A stretch of DNA of 64,000 bases from positions 44,035,072-44,099,071 of the forward strand of contig NC_092326.1 in NCBI RefSeq assembly GCF_036785885.1, in the 5' to 3' direction. A program made the translations under genes and the position numbers. This DNA comes from Coffea arabica (taxonomy: Eukaryota > Streptophyta > Magnoliopsida > Gentianales > Rubiaceae). Below are positions 23,200 to 36,144 of this stretch, piece by piece (positions within the stretch are counted from its first letter, which is position 1; each line of letters opens with the position of its first letter). The notes beneath the pieces were generated by a model. That model searched no databases. It was not told the DNA's origin and saw only the letters and a program-made list of their open reading frames with translations.

Positions 23200-24180
23200 C
23201 ACTATATGCCTGAGTCTTCTTGTACTAACACCGCATTGACAGCTTCATTAGTCGATGTAAGATATAAATAGAAGATTTCTCCGAATTTCAAAGAAATGAG
23301 TGTTGACAAATGGTGAAGGTATTCCTTCGTTTGTTCAAAAGTTTGCTAGCATTACTTATCTCAAGTGAACTTGTCAACTTTTCTTAACACTTTGAAGAAT
23401 GGTAGTTCTCTTTGGGTAGATCGAAAAAAAAATCGATTTGGTGCAGCTAATTGTCCTATCAACTTCTGCACTTCTCGAATATATTATTCGGGGTAACCAT
23501 CTCTTGAATCGTCTTGACCTTATTGAAGTTTAGGTTCGATATCTCATCGAAATATTAAATATCTCAAGAACTTTTCTGAGATGACTTCAAATACACACTT
23601 TTTGGAACTGAGCATCATCCGAATTTTTTGCAATTTTTCAAAAATTTTTTGTATGTCTAAGAGGAAGACATCGGAAGTTTTACTCTTAATTAGGATATTA
23701 TCCATGTAGATTTCCATGTTACATCCGATCTATCTTTGAAAGATCTGATTAACAAAACGTTGATAAATAGCTTCGGCGTTCTTCAATCCGAAGAGCATTG
23801 TAGTCCTATCCGATGGTAAATACCCCGGTTAGTAATGAAAATCATTTTTTCTTGATTTTTTCTCACTCATTCCTATCTAATGACAACCTTTGAAAGTGTA
23901 ACAAAGAATTTCACGTCCCATAGTTGAATCGATCAGAATGCCTATTCTCGATAGTGAGTAGCAATCCTTTGGTAGGTTTTGTTGAGATTAGTAAAATCTA
24001 CACACATGCACTACCTACCGCATTTTTTTTTATCGTCACAGGATTGGACAGTCATATTGAATATTGAACCTCTTTTATCATCCGGACTGTAAGGAGTTTG
24101 CCCACATATCCTAGTATAGTTTGGCTTCATTCTAAATCGAAATGTCTCATCTTCTTTTTCACAGAACGTACTCAATGATC
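23200..24180 (-). pseudogene. Reverse-transcriptase region of the Tat element
   Basis: This lies between RNase H and protease. Fragments on the minus strand read like the palm and connection parts of a Ty3/gypsy reverse transcriptase, for example the stretches corresponding to 23.70-23.80 and 24.1-24.2 kb. The evidence is mainly position and short matches. It is a fossil. Confidence 0.55.
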
Positions 24181-24544
24181 AATGTTAAACTTGTGTATCA
24201 TCAAATTATGTGGGATGCCAATGACCTCCTCAACCATCTAAATGAAAACGTCCTTGAACTCCTTGAGAAAATCTACCAGTGCTCCTCGAATGAAAAGAGA
24301 AAGATTTACTCCGATCCGAACAGTTCACTTGAGTAATTTAGAATTTAATGCGATTTCTTCTATTTGATCCTCGATCTCTAGCCTCTTGGGTTTCGCTGTC
24401 TTTTGAGATTCAATCGCGTCAATGGACAATACATCTATTCCATCACTTTTCGTCCTCAACGTAAGATGGGCCAAAGTGGCTGCCTGCAAGGTGACGAGGT
24501 AACATTCATGAATCGCTGGGACGTCACTAGTCACCTTGGTTACT

Positions 24545-25003
24545 TCAATAAGGGTAAAAAACTTGAAATTTAAATGATACGTAAAAAATTACACATATGA
24601 CATTTACTGTATGTCGATCAAGGTGCATATTGTAAGAGGTGTCCATATTTAGTATAGCAAAGTTTACAGGAATAATTCGACACAAGAGATACATCCCCAT
24701 AGTCATTGTCAAGATGATCATACTTTCAAAGTAGACAACATGTCCCCCAAATCCAACTAAAGGGGTTCGAACTAGGGCTAACTGGTCGTATTTCAAATCC
24801 AATCTGTCGAAAGTCTGATAGTATAAAACATCTACCAGGCTTCCGAAATTAACGTATGCCTTCTTAATGAGAAAATTATTAATGCGCACATCAATGGCAA
24901 GTGCTCCATGATTACTTGATGTTGTTGATATCGGATCATGTGGGCTATAAGCAATCACTTGGGTTAAACAAGAACTTGGCTCCATGGTATCCGAGTCAGT
25001 CAC
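24545..25003 (-). pseudogene. Protease and flanking pol region of the Tat element
   Basis: The minus-strand reading contains a protease-like region: an SLVDVLYYQTFDRL stretch, which resembles the SSADVLF...F motif of Tat elements, then LVGFGGHVV, then a region leading toward reverse transcriptase. It is a fossil. Confidence 0.65.
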
Positions 25004-25129
25004 TGATATGTCTTCTTCCTAAAATTCTGGCTATCCCCGCCAGTAGATTCACTGAAAATGGTGTTGATCCCCAACTATATTAAGCCTATTATCAGGAGAT
25101 CTATTTCGAAGAGGTTGGTCCGACTCTCT

Positions 25130-26310
25130 AGAATCTCTCGGGGGTTTGTCATGTCCCCTTGAGTTGCGTTGATCATCTTGCCTATTGTCACGGCGATCTT
25201 CTCAATGTTTTCCTACTCGGTCATTTTTAATGAATTGCTTGAAATAGTTTTGTTTCAAGAGGTTCTCAATTTTTCTTTTCAAGTCATTGCAATTCTTGAT
25301 TTCATACCCAATGTCTCTGTGATAGGCACAAAAGAGATTTGTGTTCTTCTTTTCTCTCTTTTCAATCATCTTAGGCAGGGTTTTACATAAACTATATTGC
25401 ACTATGATAGCAAATATATATGACTGAGTTGTAATGAAAAGTGTCAGCGATCAGGGACTTATCCTTAGCTATTCTATCGAATATATTTTATCGATCTCAG
25501 GTAGAGCCTTGCACGGAAATCCCGAATTTACTGAGTTTGGCTCTTCTCTGATTTTTTCTTCTTTGGTCAGGGGCTGTCTGAGATGCTTGGAATTCCCCCT
25601 TCATACGATTGACATCTTCTCCTTATATGCCTCTGTCAACCTTTTACTAGAGTTCATGCAATGTTCTAGGACAGTCTTGGTGCACCTCGGTGTTAAAAGT
25701 ACCAACCTTCAACCCATTAGTAAAAATTGCAATGGTTACTCATTCATTTGGGTCTACAATTTGCATACGTTTCTCATTAAATCTTTGGAGATATGAGCGC
25801 AAAGATTCATCAGGTGTCTGGTGTATATTCATCAAGTACGCTGACGTTTTTGACATTGAATAAGATGAGATGAACCTATGCACAAATTTATCCATCACTC
25901 TTTCAAAGAGGATATGCTCATAGATTCCAAATTTCAAAACCATTTTCGAACAGCTCCCTAAAGAAAGATCGAAAAAATTCAACATATAATCGAATTAGAT
26001 ACGCAGTATAAATGAAAGGGCGAGGCGAAAGCCTGAATATAATCCTTAGGGTCACCTCGTCTATCATAAGATTGTAAGACTAGAAGTTTGAAGTTCGAAG
26101 GAACCAAATCGTCATTTATTTCATTGGCGAAGGGGGGCTTTCATGTAGTCTGCAACAAACCAGACCTTGAGAGAGGGCTTTGGAGATGGAGGCTTGCTTA
26201 GAAGTAGACTTAGAGGGGTCCACCTGGAATAGCTTCGTCTCGGATGACAATCATCCAATTCCTCCTCAGAGAGGATCTCAGGAGAAATGACGGGCTGTTG
26301 CTTCAATGAC
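25130..26310 (-). pseudogene. gag region of the Tat element
   Basis: About 25740-25985 reads a plant gag core with FVHRFISS, TSAYLMNIHQTPDESLRSYL and QRFNEK, matching the LxxxxQ..DESLRxYxxRFN pattern of Tat gag. About 25202-25402 reads CAYHRDIGYEIKNCNDLKR..IENLLKQNYFKQFI, the zinc-binding spacer typical of that lineage. It is a fossil. Confidence 0.75.
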
Positions 26311-26574
26311 TCGGTTTTCTCCTTCCCCTTCCTCTTGAAGAATCTTTCTAACTCTTCAAGTCAAGATTTTCAGCCACGAATTCGGCCATTTTAGTGAGGG
26401 CCTCTTCGTTCGTGGGCTGAGGACCTTGTTTAGGTTCCTCTATATCCTGAGTGGCCTTGTGTGGGTTACCAATGTCAACCTCAAGTTCAACGCGAGGAGC
26501 TCTCCGACTTCTTGATCATGTATGTATCATGGTAAAGGAATTGTCGTTCCTACAGACAACGCCAATTAAAGAAG

Positions 26575-26825
26575 TGAATTCTTGGTGAATGAGTCGAGGT
26601 CACCAAAAGATGAGCTCACCTGCAAAATTTCAAGTGGTCGAAATTTTGTCCCTCGATCTTACTACGATGTTGAAGTCTAAGGATGGCAATGGGGACGGGT
26701 GCCTATGGGGATAGAAATGGGATGGGGGGATGAGGCGGGGGTCGGGGCAAAATATTTCCCCCCCCCGCCTTAAAACGGGGCAGGGAGTGGGGAATCATAC
26801 ACCCGCCTCGTCCCCCGCATACAAT

Positions 26826-26876
<51 letters not shown>

Positions 26877-27679
26877 CAATCCTAAATTTTCTAAAGTTGC
26901 ACCCTTACTTACAAATACAATGCTAGTCAGTGTCAACGACCGCCGCAACAACTGAAGAAATTTTTTAGACTATTGTAGATTTGTTTCTAATGCCCCCCAA
27001 AGACTAAGTTATCCAATTTCAACCTGTTTTGCTCCTAACCCTTTTTTATTTCGATCGATTCCCTTCCTCTACACTGAATGTAACTTGACTTGTTATACTT
27101 TATTTCCATTTTGACAGTTTTTTAATCTTATTTAACATTGTTTATAATTGTATTATTATAAATAAATATTTATGATAAGTTAATTTCTCGGGGGTGGGAC
27201 GGGGGGTGGGGGGCAAGTGGCGGGGGATGGGGGGAGTTATTTGACAACGGGGCGAGTGGTGGGGAAAGGATCCCCCGCCCCACTGCCACCCCTATTGAAG
27301 TCAGAGATAGTTTGAAAGTTGAATGTACATGTTAGATTGCATACCTTATTTGGTAGTGGTAGATAGACATTTATAGTAGATGAGTCTATGGATGAAATAA
27401 TGAGACCTACCCATTATCAACCATCATGAGGCGGCCTAGGGTAGTGGTATTAGGTGTAGATTTGAACAGTATAGTGGCTAACGGTCACATCACTCCATCA
27501 ATCACAAGTCACCCAAACAATCGAGATGTCAGTTATCTTGGGCAGAAGAGTTGATGAGGTGAAACTTTTCTTCAAGGTGATTTCGCTAATCACCTCGTCG
27601 AGGGATGCCCATCCCTCGATGAGATGTCTCTTGTAGAAAGAGACTCATGACCAAACTTGGGCAGGCTGAGGTGTCAACA
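26575..27679 (-). repeat. Right LTR (5' LTR) of the Tat element, split by a hAT-like insert
   Basis: It starts TGAATTCTTGG and ends GTGTCAACA, followed by the CTCAA duplication. Once the 617-bp insert and one copy of its 8-bp duplication are discounted, about 480 bp remain, matching the left LTR in length and order. A TATA-like CTATAAATG lies on the minus strand near 27370-27378. Confidence 0.87.
26678..27294. mobile_element. Non-autonomous hAT-like element
   Basis: The element is 617 bp long. It begins TAAGGATGGCAATGGGG, ends with the inverted CCCCACTGCCACCCCTA, and is flanked by an exact 8-bp duplication TTGAAGTC (26670-26677, 27295-27302), the hAT length. It is G-rich at one end, C-rich at the other, and has a (TA)n tract at about 26829-26873. 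No transposase is present. It lies inside the right LTR and so is younger than the retroelement. Confidence 0.88.
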
Positions 27680-27684
27680 CTCAA

Positions 27685-28750
27685 CCAGTTACCATTCTAC
27701 ATATCTATCTACTACATCCACCACGCACTACTCATCACTGTTTTTGTTATGTTACATTTCATATTTCATGCTCGAGTTACGGACTCTGCAAACGATCGAA
27801 TTAGCTCTGTTTCAAGGAGGCTAACATATGCATACACATTTTTCATTCATTGCTATCCACTACTCTTAATATCCTCCCTCCCCAACATTTTTCATTCATG
27901 CTCTTGATTCTTTCTCTTTCAAGAATCAAAGAAACAATGTGAGCTGCAATGCCTGGGAAATGATGTCATTAAATTATCAAATTAATTCATAGATAATCTA
28001 TTCCCCCTTTTGTGGCAGAGGTCCAACCATGAACAAGCATGAACGGGTGCCTTTCAAGATACGTTACAACAAAGAGATCCCTACAGAGTCGATCAAATTT
28101 GGCACAGAAGTCTGTTGAAGTCACTTCACAAATCTTTTGGATGAATGGGTTGTCTTCTCATGCTATTGCTTATGCACCAAGTGTTGAAGAGCTATTTGCA
28201 GTTTGCACCAAGCCACTTAATTGCCTAGTAATTGGCTAATACTCTAGCCCATATTCTTTGAGACACAAGTTTGCCAACAAAAGCTTTCACACGCACTTTC
28301 TATACCAAGCAATACCTTGGTTATTTCCTCTCTTTGATTCTCATAAGCTAAATACCGATGGGCCAGGAAGCACTACAGGTAGCAGTAAATCAGCAACAGG
28401 GTAGCACCAATGGATTACACACAACAGAACTGCAGCAGCAAATGATCAAGCTAAGATAAATGTGCTCGTTTTTTAATTTTTCCAACCCAAATATTGGAAA
28501 GCCTTGGCTCATTATATTATTGTTAACCATACATATGAAATCTTCTCAATGTACAAAAGTATATTGCCTAACTAATATAGTTGAGCTCAATTCACTACTT
28601 TAGCAACAAACTGATAAGAGATCAGCCCAAAATTTCTCATCTCTTTTGTGATTTACTGTGCTACATTAACAACAAACTCCTTAAAATTTCGAAGGGTGTG
28701 GACACCTAAGAGATTAAGACACACTTGTATTAGGGAAGAAATTACACCAA
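27685..28750. other. Intergenic region downstream of the kinase gene
   Basis: No gene is supported. The right part is the 3' flank of the minus-strand kinase gene and probably holds its 3' untranslated region and polyadenylation site. The short frames have no family resemblance. Confidence 0.55.
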
Positions 28751-31700
28751 TTATGCACGTTGTGGGAGTGGATAGGATGGATGTCCTCCATTCCTCGGAT
28801 GAAGTGCAGAACGATGGTGCAAATGTTGCTGACTATGTCGATGAGCTGTTTGGCGTGTGGGATTCACCCTACGCTCTTTTGGTTTCTCATCTGCAGATTC
28901 AATGCGTTCTAGTGTTTCCAGAACTTCTTTCATTGATGGTCTAGTTTTAGGTTCAGGCCCAAGACATGTTAGAGCAAGTTGAGCTATTTGTACAGCTGCT
29001 TTTGAAGGATATTTGCCCTCTAACCTCACATCCATCATGATCTTTAACTTCCTTCTGTCTGACAAATGAGGCTTGATCCAATCAGTCAAATTATGTTGCC
29101 CATTTGGACGATTGGTGTCTAGTGCCCGTAAACCTGTCAACATTTCGACCAATACAACACCAAAACCATACACATCGCTCTTCACGTACAAATGCCCTGT
29201 CAAACATGAATCAAAAAACATACTATGAACTTGTATATCTGTTGGCATCTTCCTTAAAGTTTCTTTAAGCAATCTACTCAAAAGTTTTGAGTTTGTTTGG
29301 TCAGTAGCACTGAACCTTTGCACATTGAGAGCTCTAGAGATCTACTAATATTACCTGTTGCAACGTACTCAGGAGCAGCATAGCCATATGTACCCATAAC
29401 ACGAGTCGTCACATGTGATTGACTTGCTGTAGGACCCATCTTTGCCAAGCCAAAATCTGATATTTTGGCATTGTATGACTGAAAAGAGCAGAAAAAAGAT
29501 GTTAGAGAATGATGCTTCCTGTAGTGACATCTTCACATCAGTCAATTTGATAGTAAACTAACTAGTTATAGTCTATCGGTTCCATGAAATCGACAAGTGA
29601 TGATTAAAACTTTAAGCATTCCACGCAAATAAACTTGTTTGGTAAGAATTGTCAGTTAGTATTGACTGGTTAGATGTAATCTAACTTACACCATCAAGCA
29701 ATATATTGGAGGCCTTGAAATCTCGGTAGATAACTTGTCTGTCTGATGCATGCAAGAATGCCAGACCACGAGCCGCTCCGATTGAGATCTTAAGTCTTAT
29801 GTCCCACGGAAGTGACTGAACAGCAGAGCCCCCTGAAGACATTAAATTCATAAAGAAGTAGTAAATTATTTGGAACTGATTTAAGGGCTAGACCACTTAA
29901 AATTGTATTCACCAGCAGTTGCTTACTTCCAAAGAGGTGGTTTTCCAAGCTGCCCTTCTGCATAAATTCATACACAAGGAGTAGCTCTTTCTCCTCCCAA
30001 CAATATCCAAGGAGTTTAACAAGGTTTGGATGAGAAAGCCTTCCGAGGAAGTTTACCTCAGACTGCATAGATTAAGATGAAACGATCATTTTAGACAACT
30101 CAGAAAATTTTCAGCACAAAGCAAGTCTTTTTGCACATGGATCTTAGCTGAGCAGTAGATGCAATTACAAAACCTAGAAAACCAACCATAGCCCATTCAT
30201 TCTCAATTCATAAGTAACAAGCATTGGACAAGCAGAAGCTTGGAAACTTTAGCTATTCTTCAGCTGAAACTCCATACAGAATTTATATGTCATTCACATC
30301 CAGGGTAGTTAATTTAGAATTGAAGAAAGAAAAATGTACTCATTTCAATTTAGAAACTTCATCTGGTAAAAACTAGGCCTATCTGGTTGAAAAAAAATCA
30401 TTATTCAGTTACAGGGTGGTACATGCTTTTGACAAAATTTACAGAACAGGAAGGCAAAGTAAGCAGCGGATTCAATTTTTGACACACTTAACCGAAGTGA
30501 AAGTGGCCACATTAACAGAAAATAAGAACGTGAAGCATAACATACCAGGAGGAAAGGACCAAAGTGAAAGTGGCCACATTAACAGAAAATAAGAACGTGA
30601 AGCATAACATGCCAGGAGGAAAGGTTACTTGAAAATAAGACACGACAAGTTTTTCTTTTGGGAGATGAGAAATAAATTGGTTCGGGAGACAGAGAAAAAT
30701 ACACTAACGCAGAGTACAACAATATTCGAGACCTCTATGAGCCAGCAATAATCAAAATTCAAAGCACATGGAGCCACACACGGACGTGAGTTAAAGAGAG
30801 AGAGTTAGAAGCTGATGAATTTGGAAAAGACTTGTCCCAGATAAAAGTGTTGGGATTTTTTTGAATTTACCTGCCACTCTTCAAATCCTTGCATACTTTC
30901 AGAGTTCAACTTCTTAACAGCAATTACTGTACTACTACTATTCTTGGACGTGGATTTCTCGTCAAGCCAACCTTTGTAAACTTTCCCAAATCCACCCTCT
31001 CCCAGCACCGTGTCACCTCTGAAATTCCTGGTTGCGGCCTTGAGCTCCGAAAAAGAGAAAATCCTTAGATTGGGATGAGGCAAGATTTGGCCATTTGGAT
31101 AAGCCTCCTCAGACCCAGTAGCAACCGAGAATCTGCTGTTCCCCGAGACGTTGCTGCTGTTGCCTGAAGATGACGTGTTGGTTGTGGTTAACTGTGATAG
31201 CCCCGCTGCAAGATAAAAGAAAATATCAGCATTTATCGATCCGAATAAACTAATTTCCCAGGAATTGATCACATGATTCCAGCAGATTTCTACCTAAGAA
31301 AGATGAAAGACTCAGGGCAAAAAGAAATCATGTTCATCTTCTTATGTCATATTCTCCAATACTAATACTGCAAATTTCAGTTAACCTCTCCCCTTCTCGC
31401 CCGGGTTTGTGGGATGGGTAGCTTCTAGGACTAGTATATAAGAGGAAAAAAAAATTCGAAAGCAGGAAATTATCAGCAGTCTAGAAATATTAAAAAAAAA
31501 AAAAAAGTACTTTGATGAACATATTAGAATATGCAAGAAAAGGGCTGGGCTAAAAAGGTATTTGAGATCGATCAAAGGGCTGCAGAATATTCAGCTAGAA
31601 ATGGACGACAGCTTTGGACTTATTAAAAGGTGAGAAAGAAAAGGAACCAGGCACGAGGTAATTGAACATCCACTGAACTGAGAATAGGAGAGTATCGTGT

Positions 31701-31825
31701 ATGCTATGACTTAAAAAGAAGAATGGGAAAAAGAAGGAGGCGGGGGCTGTACCGGAACTCATATTGGCGGAAGTGGTCAAGCTGTGGTTATCTGTAGGGG
31801 AAGAAGAACTCCAGCAAATCCCCAT
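28751..31825 (-). CDS. PIX13: PIX13-type receptor-like cytoplasmic kinase (subfamily VII)
   Basis: This is a Ser/Thr protein kinase without an ectodomain, expected to be tethered to the plasma membrane and to relay signals from receptor kinases. Exons in transcript order: 31825-31753, 31205-30871, 30062-29937, 29832-29690, 29478-29355, 29196-28751; all phases join. The start MGICWSS offers Gly2 for myristoylation and Cys4 for palmitoylation. A Ser/Asn-rich linker follows, then [11 protein letters not shown], the glycine loop [17 protein letters not shown], the catalytic [19 protein letters not shown], and the activation loop [18 protein letters not shown]. Subdomains run to [12 protein letters not shown]. 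The C-terminal tail is His/Arg-rich. All catalytic residues are present, so it should be active. PIX13 is the closest remembered relative; another member of subfamily VII is possible. Confidence 0.9.
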
Positions 31826-33396
31826 AATACCAAATTAACTTGTGCTGTTACCAAAAGTAATCCAAAATCTCAAGTCCTCCAGCTCCACCAGTCCTCGGCT
31901 ACCTACTGGTACACTTCCCCTCCTGTTCGGTCGTCTTTGTGCAGAGAAGAAACTTTCTGTTGAGATGAGGATAAGTGATCAAAACTTGTTCACATGCATG
32001 CTGCCCTGATCAATCATCAAACCAAATGAATAATGCTTCTTCTCAGTTCTTCTTACTAGTTTGGAACGCAATCAAGATTAGTGTTGTCGGGCGCTGTTCG
32101 TGTGGTGGTGGTTCTTCTGGCTGTTGAACTTTTACTAGTAATTTTTCCCCCTGAATCTGATCCCTTCCACCTAAACTAAAGTCTCCTTTGAAGTTTGAAA
32201 CAAACAAACAAAGCCCATAACATTTGCATCGTTGTTAAAGAACTTTGCAATGCAACGGACCCCACTGCTCATCTCTCTCTCTCTCTCTTTCTTTTGTCTC
32301 CCTGCCTCCCTAATTTTTGTTTTATTTGTTTGTGTTGACAAAACTAATAGTAAGTTGGACTATTTTAAATCAGTACCAGTATAATTTCTGCGACTCTTCT
32401 GAATAAGGTTTATATATAATACTCCCTCCGTCCCACTTTGTTCCCACTTTGATAGTCCTGTCTTCCTTTACGATTCAGAGGCATTTGATTGGCGTTTCCC
32501 ATTAAGGGAGACTATGATATGATGCTAGTAGTAGTATTTACCAGCGGCCATTGCGGGGGATAACTGCAGTCAAAAAGTCCAAAATGAGAAGAGAAGAGAT
32601 GAAACAAATGGAAAGAAGGATATGAGAATTGGCCGCATGAATTTTAAGGCCATGCATGGATTGCTCGTTTCCGTAGGAAAATATTGTCATTTTTCGTAAT
32701 CATATTTTCCTATCATTTTTTTTTCTTCACATATATCAAATCGTTACAGTAATTTTTTCATGAAAAATGACGGAAAATATAATTCAAACGCAATCTTATT
32801 TTATTTTAAAAAAAAAAAAAGGGCAAAAGCATCATCGGATCATCCATCCTCACTTCTTCACCATTTTAATCTCTCTTTCTATGTGTGTCGGGGTAAATAA
32901 ATGAATGAATGACCAAGTCATCTCCCTTTGGGTTTGGCTGTCATGGAAAAGGAGAGCAGAAGTCAGTCACGGCAGGGGGCGAAGGAGTCAAAGTCAAACC
33001 ACCATGCATCAGTCGTTAACCAGCACTAATTCAGAAGAAGCGCCCAGGCCCAGGCCACAGGCAGCGGCAGCAGCCCAGTCAAATGCATGTTTTCTTTCCA
33101 CTTTGCCAGTTGTCCACTCTTTCCTTCCTGTCACACTTTCTTGGGTCCTTCCTCGTATTCAACATATCAATCTTCAACTACAAAAGGCTTTGGGGGCCCC
33201 CATTCATTTCATTTCAACCCCGGCCCCAATCCCCAGTGTCGTCGTTGTTTTGTTAGCTCTCTCTCCTCCGCTTCATTTGTTTTCGTCCCTCTCCCTTCAA
33301 TCGGAGCCTTTTGATTTTCCATCTCACCGGTCACCAGCGGCGAGTAATTCATTTCCGCAAAGTTTCCCGCAGGGAACACGACTTATCAACCTACGT
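31826..33396 (-). promoter_or_regulatory. Kinase 5' flank and intergenic DNA
   Basis: This is upstream of the minus-strand kinase start. It includes a CT microsatellite near 32272-32288, a one-ended Stowaway-like motif ACTCCCTCCGTCCCACTTTG at about 32421-32440, and a likely MITE at about 32656-32805. The plus-strand frame at 32905-33462 has low-complexity composition and no family match, so I do not call it a gene. No single TATA box stands out. Confidence 0.4.
32656..32805. mobile_element. MITE-like repeat of the ACTGTAA family (degenerate)
   Basis: On the minus strand it reads GCGTTTGAATTATATTTTCC ... ATTACTGTAACGATTTGAT ... ATGTGAAG, the core shared with the MITEs at 37.3, 46.9, 48.8 and 53.6 kb. 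The ends are weak. Confidence 0.35.
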
Positions 33397-33405
33397 TTAC
33401 ATATG

Positions 33406-34233
33406 GGGATGATTTCAAAAACCTCCCCTGAGGTTTCTAATAATTTCACTTGGCTCTCTTAAAGTTTCAAAGATTACACCGAACACCCTTACCTATTTAA
33501 ATTGACAATTAATTAATGAATTTTAATAATACTAACCTTAATATTTTAATAAATCTCCCTTGCTGCCATGTTTAGATAAAAGATGGATTTTATAATTTTT
33601 TCCCTTTTTTTCTTCTTATTCATTTCTCTAATATTTTATTAGAATTATAGAAGAACTATCAACATAATCCCTAATATATATTTAGATCAAGCGTTAAACA
33701 AGTAAATTTTTTTTGATAACTTTTAATATCATCTAATTTCTAGTAGCTCTTTTTTTGTATCAAAATGAAGAATAATTAAAAATAAATGGCCCAAAATCAC
33801 TACGAAACTATGGTAGTTCCATTACTAAACTAGTCCATAAACTTTTATTAAAAAAAATAGTCCATAAACTTAAAAAAAAAAAAACAAAAATAGCGCTTTT
33901 TCCTCTAGCTTAAAAAGAATCTATATCGCTAATAGAGCACTACATCTAATAACCTCAAAAGATTTATTGTTATAGTTGATCATCAATTAACAAATATTCG
34001 CATGAAAAACTTGACACTTTTTTTTTATATAATTGTACCAAATTGCTTTACAATTGTTTAGAAACTTTATAAGATAAGGGTATTTTTAAGGCATTCATCA
34101 AATGTTTTGACCCTATTTTAAGAGGTTTGATTACCAAAGTGTCAAATCAAGAAAGGCAAATATAATTTTTAAAACTTCAAGATAACTAAATGAAGTAGTC
34201 AAAAATTTCAAGGAAGGTTTCTAAAATTATCCC
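33406..34233. mobile_element. Non-autonomous Mutator-type element, copy A
   Basis: The element is 828 bp long. The left end GGGATGATTTCAAAAACCTCC pairs with the inverted right end (GGAAGGTTTCTAAAATTATCCC). The 9-bp flanks TTACATATG and TCACATATA agree at 7 of 9 positions, which suits an aged Mutator-type duplication. There is no coding capacity. Its ends match copy B at 34768-35578. Confidence 0.75.
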
Positions 34234-34767
34234 TCACATATATGCACAACACACATCCCCAAGATTAATTAATAATAATATATGCTTACACCCACGACGG
34301 CCGGCACGGAATATGAGGGTGGGAAAGTGATCGAGACCAAGTTTCTGACTCAATGGTCAGAATTAGTAATTAATTAAAGGTCCGGTCACAATTCTAATTC
34401 CCCCCAGCTGCCGGCAGTCATTAGGGTCATGCATACTTTTTTTTTTTTTTTTTTTTCTAATTCCAGAAGAAAAAAAAATTTGTTCAGTTTATCGTACACG
34501 CTAGAATTCGGTAGAACGGCGCACGATGGCTGTTTGCCGATTGACTACCGTTCCAAATTCCCCATTTCTTGTCTCCTTTTTCACATCTATAGACCGTCAT
34601 CAATTACTAATAATAAACTAGTGCCAACATGCACTAGTTTTACAAAGTCGTCTTCGCTGCAATTGGCATTCGTGCGGGAACATGCTCTTCTTTTTTTCTT
34701 TAAACTCTGGAATCGTCAAGAAGAAGAAGAGCTGAAAAACTCAACCTCACATCCCTAAATAATTTAT

Positions 34768-35578
34768 GGGATAATTTCAGAAACATCCCATGAAGTTTTT
34801 GATAATTTCACTGAACTCTCCGAAGGTTTAAAAAATTACACTTACCTCCTTTAATTTGATAATTTCGGTAACAACACCTTAAAATAATAATATTGTCTTG
34901 GTCAATTTTTTTAAATGAATATCTAAAAATGTTCTTATGTATTGAGTTTTAATTTATTTTCTATAAAATTATCTACTATAATTGTAAGGAAAATGTGCCA
35001 AATTTTTCCTGTTCATACCTACTATTTGATAAACAACTATAATAATAATTTTATTACTATGATAGAATACTTTTGATGGTACTTTATTATGGATTTAGAT
35101 TTATAAGATAGAAAAGAAAATATTGAAATAATTCATTTAGAGTTTATGAATTTTTCGAGCAATGGAATTATCATAATTTAGTAGTGCCTTTGGGCCATTT
35201 TTTTTATTTTTTGTTAATTTTAGTACCAAAAAATAGAAAATAAAGATTAGAAAGAAATATTAGATTACATATAAAATTAACTTGTCAACAAAATTATTAG
35301 TTCAACATTTGGCTACAATAGAAACTAGAAACAATAGTGATAGTTTTACAATTTTATTAGAGAAAATTAGAAAAAAAAAAAAGGAATAAGAAGCAAAAAT
35401 AATGAAAGAATAATTTGAAACTCATTCTAATTAAAAGCATGCCAAATAAGGGAATTTCATTAAAATATTTAAGGATAAAATTGTCATTTTAAATGATAAG
35501 GGAGTTATGTGTAATTTTTTAAATCTCAAAGTTCAGTGAAATTGTCAGAAACCTCCTTGAGATTTCTGAAATTATCCC
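34768..35578. mobile_element. Non-autonomous Mutator-type element, copy B
   Basis: The element is 811 bp long. Its inverted ends of about 80 bp begin GGGATAATTTCAGAAAC, and a perfect 9-bp duplication ATAATTTAT flanks it (34759-34767 and 35579-35587). It is AT-rich without coding capacity. Shared ends with copy A define a family unrelated in sequence to the large MULE at 10.7 kb. Confidence 0.85.
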
Positions 35579-36144
35579 ATAATTTATTTCATGTCCTCAC
35601 CGCTCAAACATTCATCCACTTACGCATCCATCCCATAATTTATTTCATTTGGTAGAAATCAACTTCCACCCGCTTGTCTCCATTGACTTTTCAGCAATCC
35701 TCCTCCTGTCTAAATCGTTTTTTATTATTAGGCATAAAGTGTTTTTTTTTTTCTAGGAGTGCTGATATATCATTTTGTAAAATGAAATAAAGAAAGAAAA
35801 CCGTACTTGATACTTTTGACTGGGATGACGTACGGTTCCAGTTTTTGCAAGCAATTCTGCGTGCTTTTTCTTTATAAATTTTATCCGTCAAACACCTTAC
35901 TTGGTTGAAATTGAATTGGCTTCTTTATTATTATTAATGTAGACGTTGAAGGTGAAATGAGTTATATCCATATACACTTGCGTACACAGAGAGAGAGAGA
36001 GAGAGTCAAATTGACCTGGCCTGGAAATTGTTTGGATACTTTCCCCAAACTTCAAACACAATTGTATTATTATTGTTAACTTGTTTGGATTGTAATTGTT
36101 TGGTTATATATATATTTTTTTTTGAGTATTAGTCTTATATAATT

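Larger units (their letters stand above)
18151..27679 (-). mobile_element. Ty3/gypsy retrotransposon, Tat lineage, decayed
   Basis: The element reads on the minus strand. Two LTRs of about 460-480 bp (not counting a later insert) bound it, and a perfect 5-bp duplication CTCAA (18146-18150 and 27680-27684) flanks it. In its own order from the right: LTR, a primer-binding-site-like GGCGTTGTCTGTAGGAACG near 26545-26563, gag, protease, reverse transcriptase, RNase H, integrase, then the left LTR. A gene region in the opposite direction lies next to the left LTR. The extra antisense region and the domain style point to the Tat group. The LTRs differ by roughly 15% by eye, which suggests several million years. 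It is broken in many places and is a fossil. Confidence 0.9.

Noticed and set aside
32905-33462. 185-codon plus-strand frame
   Set aside because: The composition is uneven and it resembles no family. It lies in kinase upstream DNA and runs into a transposon end.
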